The notes beneath the pieces were generated by a model, which ran no database searches, was not told the origin of the DNA, and was given only the letters and a program-made list of their open reading frames with translations. A DNA stretch of 32,689 nt, taken from a virus. How positions within the stretch are numbered: the stretch's first letter is position 1; each line of letters starts with the position of its first letter. The position numbers were made by a program, and so were the translations under genes. Of this stretch, positions 28,944 to 32,689 are shown piece by piece. The DNA is taken from positions 1 to 32,689 of the IMG/VR virus record IMGVR_UViG_3300028030_000040; one strand, given 5' to 3'.

Positions 28944-28988
28944 GGGAAAATTGAGAAAATTGAGAAAATTGAGAAAATTGAGAAAATT
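28944..28988. repeat. Five tandem 9-base repeats
   Basis: GAGAAAATT in four exact tandem copies (28953-28988), preceded by one with a single change (GGGAAAATT, 28944-28952), just upstream of the portal gene. On the transcript the units read AATTTTCTC. They lie in the 160-base gap between the portal gene and the gene before it. They may be slippage-prone or a binding array, and no protein-coding role is convincing. Confidence 0.85.
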
Positions 28989-29051
28989 TTTTAAGCGGGA
29001 GGGAAGAAAAACAGGGAAATACTCTTTTTTAGAATTTAAAAGAGTGGTTGT

Positions 29052-29080
29052 GTGCCTCGGCAGAACGCCAACCAAGGCAC
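29052..29080 (-). terminator. Weak hairpin at the end of the antirepressor cassette
   Basis: A 9-base stem with one U.G pair (arms 29052-29060 and 29072-29080, 11-base loop), just after the small gene downstream of the antirepressor. No T run follows directly, so termination would be inefficient. Confidence 0.3.
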
Positions 29081-29089
29081 AAAAGAAAA

Positions 29090-29308
29090 TCAATCATATT
29101 CAGGCACGCCTGCCAGTTCCTCCAATTCGATTATCAGCAAGGTTATATGTTTTGCAAGCAAGCCCACAGCGTCAACAAGAGTACCAAGTGTGTATCCATT
29201 GGGATCTTCAGCCACATGCTCAGTATCTATCGCTCTCTTCACACCTTCCAGTGCACCTGTAGCCTCCTTTATTTCTTTTGTTTTTTGTTTTAGTTCTTCA
29301 TGCGTCAT
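29090..29308 (-). CDS. Small helical protein of the antirepressor cassette
   Basis: A 72-residue protein, helical throughout: an N-terminal Lys/Glu-rich helix (THEELKQKTKEIKEATGALEGVKRAI) and a hydrophobic second half (LGTLVDAVGLLAKHITLLIIELEEL). The ATG at 29308 has GGAGG nine bases upstream and overlaps the end of the antirepressor gene. No known family. Its position makes it part of the c4/antirepressor cassette, perhaps an auxiliary of the antirepressor. Confidence 0.6.
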   Translation of the reverse strand: MTHEELKQKTKEIKEATGALEGVKRAIDTEHVAEDPNGYTLGTLVDAVGLLAKHITLLIIELEELAGVPEYD

Positions 29309-30014
29309 CGTGAGCAACCTCCACAGCCAGATACCCTGCCAGACGTGTCAGCCCCTTGGGAGTGATTAAAACTTGCTCGGTAACTTTTTCCCGACCGTCA
29401 GAAGTAGAAACCATTGTAACTTTATGGTGCAAAACTCCCTGCTGTATTCTGTTCTGGTAGCCAATCCAGCCTTTTCCCCCTTGTCTCCTGTATATCCATT
29501 TGTTTTCAGATAACCAGAGGAACAGGTCTTTCGGGCGAATCTGCAAGGTTTTGGCTGTGTCAGTGATACAGGTCAGCCCGTCAGCCGTGGCAATCCGGTC
29601 AAATCCAGCCACTTTCGGGGCTGCTTCTTTTACTTCTTCCTCAAGGGCAAGGACTTTTTCTGTATAGGTAAGCAATATTCCCCGCATGGCTGCCGGGTCA
29701 TTAAGGGCTTTCATGGGGTCTTGCTCTTTTTTCTCCAACTCCACCCATCTTGAAATAACCTGACTTCTCCTTTTGGCGTCATAACCAGTGACCAGAGTCA
29801 TGGTCGCCTCGAAGTCGAGTAGGTACATTGACTGTTTTCTGTTTGACTTGTCGGTGTAGGAGGTGAGTCCAAAACTGGACTCACCTATTGCTGACTGGTC
29901 AACAAGTGATTTTATATCCCTCATCACTTTATTATGTTTTTTCTTGGTAAGTTCTGCAATGTCCAGACTGGACATCTTTTCTGTGGCGGACCTGGTGGTA
30001 ATCAGACTGCTCAT
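29298..30014 (-). CDS. ant: Antirepressor, Rha N-terminal plus KilAC/ANT C-terminal domain
   Basis: A 238-residue antirepressor. The N-terminal domain (ITTRSATEKMSSLDIAELTKKKHNKVMRDI; LLDFEATMTLVTGYDAKRRSQVISRWVELE) is the phage Rha domain. The C-terminal half (EEEVKEAAPKVAGFDRIA; AKTLQIRPKDLFLWLSENKWIYR; ITPKGLTRLA) is the ANT/KilAC domain of P1 Ant and relatives. It should inactivate a phage repressor, here probably the peptidase-free repressor at 5991. The AGGAG site seven bases before the ATG lies inside the 10-base target of the c4-like RNA upstream. The start overlaps a short ORF by ATGA, so both antisense control and translational coupling are predicted. It is placed, unusually, inside the head gene cluster. 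Confidence 0.85.
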   Translation of the reverse strand: MSSLITTRSATEKMSSLDIAELTKKKHNKVMRDIKSLVDQSAIGESSFGLTSYTDKSNRKQSMYLLDFEATMTLVTGYDAKRRSQVISRWVELEKKEQDPMKALNDPAAMRGILLTYTEKVLALEEEVKEAAPKVAGFDRIATADGLTCITDTAKTLQIRPKDLFLWLSENKWIYRRQGGKGWIGYQNRIQQGVLHHKVTMVSTSDGREKVTEQVLITPKGLTRLAGYLAVEVAHDDA

Positions 30015-30163
30015 AACAATGCTCCTTTGTGAAATAAATTTTCACCATTTCTCGACTCCAAACGAAAAATGGCTGTTAAGCAGGTTGGAATACCGCACAA
30101 AGGAACGGTGAACCCGAAGGCTCCCTGCTCAACAGCCAAAGAGACTTGTTGAGGCGTGGACAT
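30011..30163 (-). CDS. Short Icd/Ash-position ORF overlapping ant
   Basis: A 50-residue open frame (start MSTPQQVSLAVEQGAFGFTV) whose stop overlaps the antirepressor start as ATGA. In phages P1 and P7 the icd frame occupies this place and its translation is coupled to ant. It runs through the whole c4-like RNA, so part of its sequence is dictated by RNA structure and it may be little more than a coupling leader. A GGCGG seven bases before the ATG could serve as ribosome site and is itself the 3' arm of a terminator-like hairpin. Coding status moderate. Confidence 0.5.
   Translation of the reverse strand: MSTPQQVSLAVEQGAFGFTVPLCGIPTCLTAIFRLESRNGENLFHKGALL
30071..30137 (-). ncRNA. c4: C4-type antisense RNA controlling ant
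   Basis: The transcript folds by inspection into a three-way junction. A 14-bp closing stem (30137-30124 with 30084-30071, one G.U) encloses hairpin one, GAGCC-UUCG-GGUUC (30123-30110), and hairpin two, ACCG/CGGU (30109-30092), whose 10-base loop UUCCUUUGUG is complementary to CACAAAGGAG at 30031-30022. That target contains the antirepressor Shine-Dalgarno (one G.U pair). The closing stem is followed by AUUUUU, so it could also end transcription. Antisense control from the same strand and upstream of ant is exactly the mechanism of c4 RNA in P1/P7. Confidence 0.8.
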
Positions 30164-30200
30164 AAAAAAACCGCCAATCAAAAAATAGGCGGTGTCCGCC
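30164..30200 (-). terminator. Mutually exclusive hairpins before the c4 RNA
   Basis: GGCGG (30200-30196), CCGCC (30192-30188) and GGCGG (30175-30171) lie in a row. Pairing 1:2 gives a hairpin followed by UAUUUUUU; pairing 2:3 gives one followed by U7. Only one can form at a time, which is attenuator-like. The third arm is also the possible ribosome site of the short ORF. Confidence 0.5.
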
Positions 30201-30249
30201 TTTGTGTCGGGATTCCAAACCCGGTCACCGGTATTCCGGCAACACAAGA

Positions 30250-30278
30250 ATCGTACCCAACCTTTTCGGCAAAGTCAA
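30250..30278 (-). promoter_or_regulatory. Promoter of the c4/antirepressor cassette
   Basis: On the minus strand TTGACT (30278-30273), a 17-base spacer and TACGAT (30255-30250) form a near-consensus sigma-70 promoter with the predicted start near 30243. It reads into the hairpin leader, c4-like RNA and ant, so the cassette can be expressed in a lysogen without the late operon. Confidence 0.65.
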
Positions 30279-30309
30279 ACATTTTTATTTTTCGCTTGTT
30301 TTCAATAAG

Positions 30310-30492
30310 TTAAATCGTTCTGTTTCTGGTCAAATAATCATCAAGCTTTTTTTCAGGGACACGCAGCCCCTTTTTCGGTCCAGTGCGGACAGCCGACAGA
30401 TCGCCATATTCAATAAGACGGTAAACGCTGGAAATGGAGCAGGACAGCCGTTTGCTTACGATGCCAACGGTTAAGAGTTTCCCTTTTTTCAT
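30310..30492 (-). CDS. Small HTH protein, excisionase-like
   Basis: A 60-residue MerR/excisionase-type DNA-binding protein: helix-turn-helix (LLTVGIVSKRLSCSISSVYRLIEYGDL) and wing (SAVRTGPKKGLRVPEKKLDDYL). It starts in an ATGA overlap with the TerL stop, so it is translated with late genes although it looks regulatory. It ends about 30 bases upstream of the promoter of the antirepressor cassette, which it may regulate, or it may be the excisionase for the integrase. Position only; partner unknown. Confidence 0.7.
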   Translation of the reverse strand: MKKGKLLTVGIVSKRLSCSISSVYRLIEYGDLSAVRTGPKKGLRVPEKKLDDYLTRNRTI

Positions 30493-32201
30493 AGAATCAG
30501 CATTTCCTCTTTTTCATACTTTGATTTTTTAGTCGCTTCCCCAAACATCGCCCGTTTTATCGCCATAATCAAAGCAATGGCACCATCAATCTTTAAATGT
30601 CGCTGATGCCGTTGCTTTTTCGGTTTTACGTTGCCGTTGGTGTCCTCTTCGCAAACAACATTAGACAAACACCATTTCAAAATCGGATTCCCGTCATAAA
30701 AGAATTTCCCGTCCCGGATAAGAGCACTCAGTTCCTTGGTTGGCTCGGACAACTCCCGCACCGTCTGGTTAATCTCAACAATGGGAATACCCTCGTCCTC
30801 CATATGTGCCGCCATCTGTGAAATATTCCAAGGATCACAGGGAACCTCCACAACCTCAAAACGCCTGGCATCATCAATTATCTGTTCCTCGATGTAATCA
30901 ACATCAAGCCGATACCCTGCAGTGACCTGCAAGTCTCCAGAGTTCGCCCAGCCAGCATAGTGTGCCTTATCAGCTCCCTTCACTGCCTCCTGCGGCAAAT
31001 AAAAATCACAAAAGGCATAATAATAATCCGCCCCGTCAATTTCCCGCTTAAACACCTTAATTTTTGCGGTAAGATCCTCTTTGGAGGCAAGGTCAAGCCC
31101 GATCCACACATTTTCCCCCTCAAACTCATCCAGGGAAAGAGATTCATCGGCACATTTACCAAGGGCAGCAATATCATAATAAGCGGTAGCAACATTCATC
31201 CACTCATTAAGGTGCTTGCACCTGATAACATTTTGCTTCTGTGGATCTTGTAAGGCTGTCAGCAGCTGCCCGTCCAGGAACTCAGCAAAGACAGAAACCC
31301 CATAGTTTGGGTTTGCCTTTTTCCAAACGCCGATATCTGTCCAATCGTCGCCATCGTCAACGGTGTAAATCAAACCAAAAAGCTGGTCGTTATCAAAAAC
31401 ACCATCCAAAACTTTTATTACCTGCTCCCGCTTGCTATGACAAGGACCGGCGATATTACTCCCTGCAGTCGTTATCACACACAGCAAAGGTTGAGCCCGA
31501 GAACCCATACCAGTTGCCATGGTGTCATACTGATCCGGCGTTTTTGCCTCATGGAACTCATCAATAATAGCAGCATGCGGGGCAGCACCGTCACCGGGAT
31601 CACCAACAAGCAACTCAAACCGGGAAAAGTCAGTAAGGGTGGTCAAATCCTTGGCATGGACATCAACAGAATAAAACTCGCAGAAATCAGGATTGTTTTT
31701 TGCCATTAACCTTGCAGGGCGGAAAACCTCCCAAGCCTGTTTCTCGGTAGTCGCCCCGGAGTAAACCTCCGCCCCACCCTCACCATCGGCACAAAACATA
31801 TACAGCCCGATAATGGCACCAAGCACAGACTTACCGTTTTTTCTTGGAATCTCCGCATAACACTCCCGAAAACGCCGCAACCCACTCTTTTTATTAACCC
31901 AGCCAAAAAGCACACTGAGAAAAAACACCTGCCACGGCTCCAGCACAATATCACGCCCAGCCCAAACCCCTTTGACATGCTGCAGGTTCTCAGCAAATCC
32001 GCAGATCCGGTCTGCCGGACGATACTCACGCCCCCGAGCATCAACCAAAACAGGATTAAAAACAAAATCAAAATCATCACCCTGCCGCTCAAGGTCGGAA
32101 AGTTGTCGTTTAGCCGACTGCCTGGTAATTTTCGCAACACAGATATCACCAGAAACAACCTGTCTGGCATACTCCGCAGAAATCCCCTCATAGTCTCTCA
32201 A
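30489..32201 (-). CDS. terL: Terminase large subunit, HK97-like
   Basis: A 570-residue packaging ATPase-nuclease of the Terminase_1 family. Walker A is PRKNGKS at residues 119-125, Walker B AAIIDEFHE with Asp 214 and Glu 215, coupling motif around 240 (CVITTAGSN). The nuclease domain starts at about 370 with GLDLASKEDLTA (first metal Asp) and ends with the KIDGAIALIMA motif (last Asp) near 545. The start is TTG at 32201, three bases after the TerS stop codon begins, with GGGAT upstream; the family's usual N-terminus (YARQVVSGDI..A) begins at once, so this start is right. It drives DNA into the prohead and cuts it. Confidence 0.95.
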   Translation of the reverse strand: MRDYEGISAEYARQVVSGDICVAKITRQSAKRQLSDLERQGDDFDFVFNPVLVDARGREYRPADRICGFAENLQHVKGVWAGRDIVLEPWQVFFLSVLFGWVNKKSGLRRFRECYAEIPRKNGKSVLGAIIGLYMFCADGEGGAEVYSGATTEKQAWEVFRPARLMAKNNPDFCEFYSVDVHAKDLTTLTDFSRFELLVGDPGDGAAPHAAIIDEFHEAKTPDQYDTMATGMGSRAQPLLCVITTAGSNIAGPCHSKREQVIKVLDGVFDNDQLFGLIYTVDDGDDWTDIGVWKKANPNYGVSVFAEFLDGQLLTALQDPQKQNVIRCKHLNEWMNVATAYYDIAALGKCADESLSLDEFEGENVWIGLDLASKEDLTAKIKVFKREIDGADYYYAFCDFYLPQEAVKGADKAHYAGWANSGDLQVTAGYRLDVDYIEEQIIDDARRFEVVEVPCDPWNISQMAAHMEDEGIPIVEINQTVRELSEPTKELSALIRDGKFFYDGNPILKWCLSNVVCEEDTNGNVKPKKQRHQRHLKIDGAIALIMAIKRAMFGEATKKSKYEKEEMLIL

Positions 32202-32654
32202 TTAGATCCCATCAAATCCGGTTTTCTTCTGCTTCGGCTTTACAACCTGGACCCGTGTACGACTGGCAGGAGTCATGCCAAACTCAGTAAGCATCTTCGT
32301 CATTCTCTCCGCTGCTTTATTGGCAATGGATAAATAAGGGCTCTGCACCGGGAACCCCTTATCAGTAAAAACAATCATCCCCTCCCGCCGAACCTCCCGC
32401 TCCGCATCCACCCACCGCTGATAAAACTGACAGTAAACAGCAAGAGCAGCCTTATCCACCTCGGTCAACAACCCCAGCCGGTGCAGTATCTTAGTAATCT
32501 TATACCATTCCCGAGCAGCCACCCCCTGCAATATCCGAGGCTTCCGAGGAATCACAACAGCAGGTTCCGGCTCATTAGGATTCAAAGGTCGTTTCCCCCT
32601 ATTACCAGTCAAAACCTTCATCCGAGTAGGCATCGGAGCCGGTCCCCTACTCAC
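32202..32654 (-). CDS. terS: Terminase small subunit, P27 family
   Basis: A 150-residue P27-type small terminase. The N-terminus MSRGPAPMPTRMKVLTGNRGKRPLN is the family signature, followed by 'PPRILQG'-like RILQGVAAREWYKI, the helical LGLLTEVDKAALAVYCQFYQRWV and the C-terminal 'SPYLSIANKAAERMTKML'. The start is GTG at 32654 with a run of six G four bases upstream. It recognises the packaging site, which in such phages lies near this gene. It is the last gene before the right window edge; the HNH gene at the left edge is its usual upstream neighbour. Confidence 0.95.
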   Translation of the reverse strand: MSRGPAPMPTRMKVLTGNRGKRPLNPNEPEPAVVIPRKPRILQGVAAREWYKITKILHRLGLLTEVDKAALAVYCQFYQRWVDAEREVRREGMIVFTDKGFPVQSPYLSIANKAAERMTKMLTEFGMTPASRTRVQVVKPKQKKTGFDGI

Positions 32655-32689
32655 AAAGCCCCCCTAACCCAAAACCTGCACCCACATTT
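32655..32689. other. Right window edge, possible cos-proximal spacer
   Basis: The 35 bases before terS hold its G-rich ribosome site. Together with bases 1-20 they would make a 55-base HNH-terS spacer if the molecule is circular. Cos sites of HNH-encoding phages lie in this interval, but no palindrome is evident to me here. Confidence 0.3.

Noticed and set aside
26918-28954. 678-residue open frame on the plus strand opposite the portal gene
   Set aside because: It is the mirror of a strongly conserved portal-MuF gene. It has no domain pattern or ribosome site, and the whole module is transcribed leftward.
28878-29093. Minus-strand frame encoding repeated NFL units
   Set aside because: The repeated residues come only from the 9-base tandem repeat. 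There is no ribosome site, and it runs into the portal start in another frame.

Overview
This window looks like one whole genome, or nearly one, of a temperate HK97-type siphovirus, opened next to its packaging genes. Three things point to a closed phage circle rather than an integrated prophage with host flanks. The attP sits inside the window (a 3' half of tRNA-Gln(CUG) just after the integrase) with phage genes on both sides. The HNH endonuclease gene ends at the left edge and the small terminase gene starts at the right edge, so the usual HNH-TerS-TerL order is restored if base 32689 joins base 1. No host-type gene is visible. The host cannot be proved from the sequence. A candidate UGA-encoded selenoprotein, a ferredoxin-like moron and the general look of the proteins suggest an anaerobic Desulfobacterota-type host (weak inference).

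Layout. 21-5792 (minus) is a tightly coupled early operon, many genes overlapping by ATGA/GTGA: a Cro-like HTH regulator, small coupled genes, a lambda O-like replication initiator with iterons inside its gene, HTH proteins, a second small tyrosine recombinase, a Lar-like zinc ribbon, a DUF551 protein and the HNH endonuclease. 5793-5990 is the divergent switch, with a probable leaderless repressor transcript. 5991-8055 (plus) is the lysogeny operon: repressor, bacterial PH-domain membrane protein, integrase. 8047-8240 is the attP region with candidate integrase arm sites. 8252-10706 (minus) is the lysis/moron end: ferredoxin-like protein, T4-type lysozyme, a phospholipase A2-like protein interrupted by TGA exactly at its conserved Cys, a holin candidate, a lipoprotein and a membrane-anchored coiled-coil protein.

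10754-16592 (minus) holds fibre and appendage genes; three consecutive ones begin with Sec signal peptides. 16606-25016 is the tail and connector module: large tail-tip protein, distal tail protein, tape measure, G/GT tail chaperones with a canonical -1 slippery heptamer, tail tube, terminator and connector proteins. 25095-28930 is the head module: HK97 capsid, S78 protease, and a portal fused to a MuF-like domain. 30489-32654 encodes TerL and TerS.

Between portal and TerL (29090-30492) lies an inserted immunity cassette with its own promoter. It contains a three-way-junction RNA whose loop is complementary to the Shine-Dalgarno of the Rha/ANT antirepressor, overlapped by a short Icd/Ash-position ORF. 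This is the architecture of the P1/P7 c4-icd-ant locus.

The most unusual items are the candidate phage selenoprotein (8961-9413), the c4-type antisense RNA locus in the structural operon (30011-30278), the secreted-type fibre proteins (10754-14063), the second recombinase in the replication operon, and the lambda-like origin (3757-3885).
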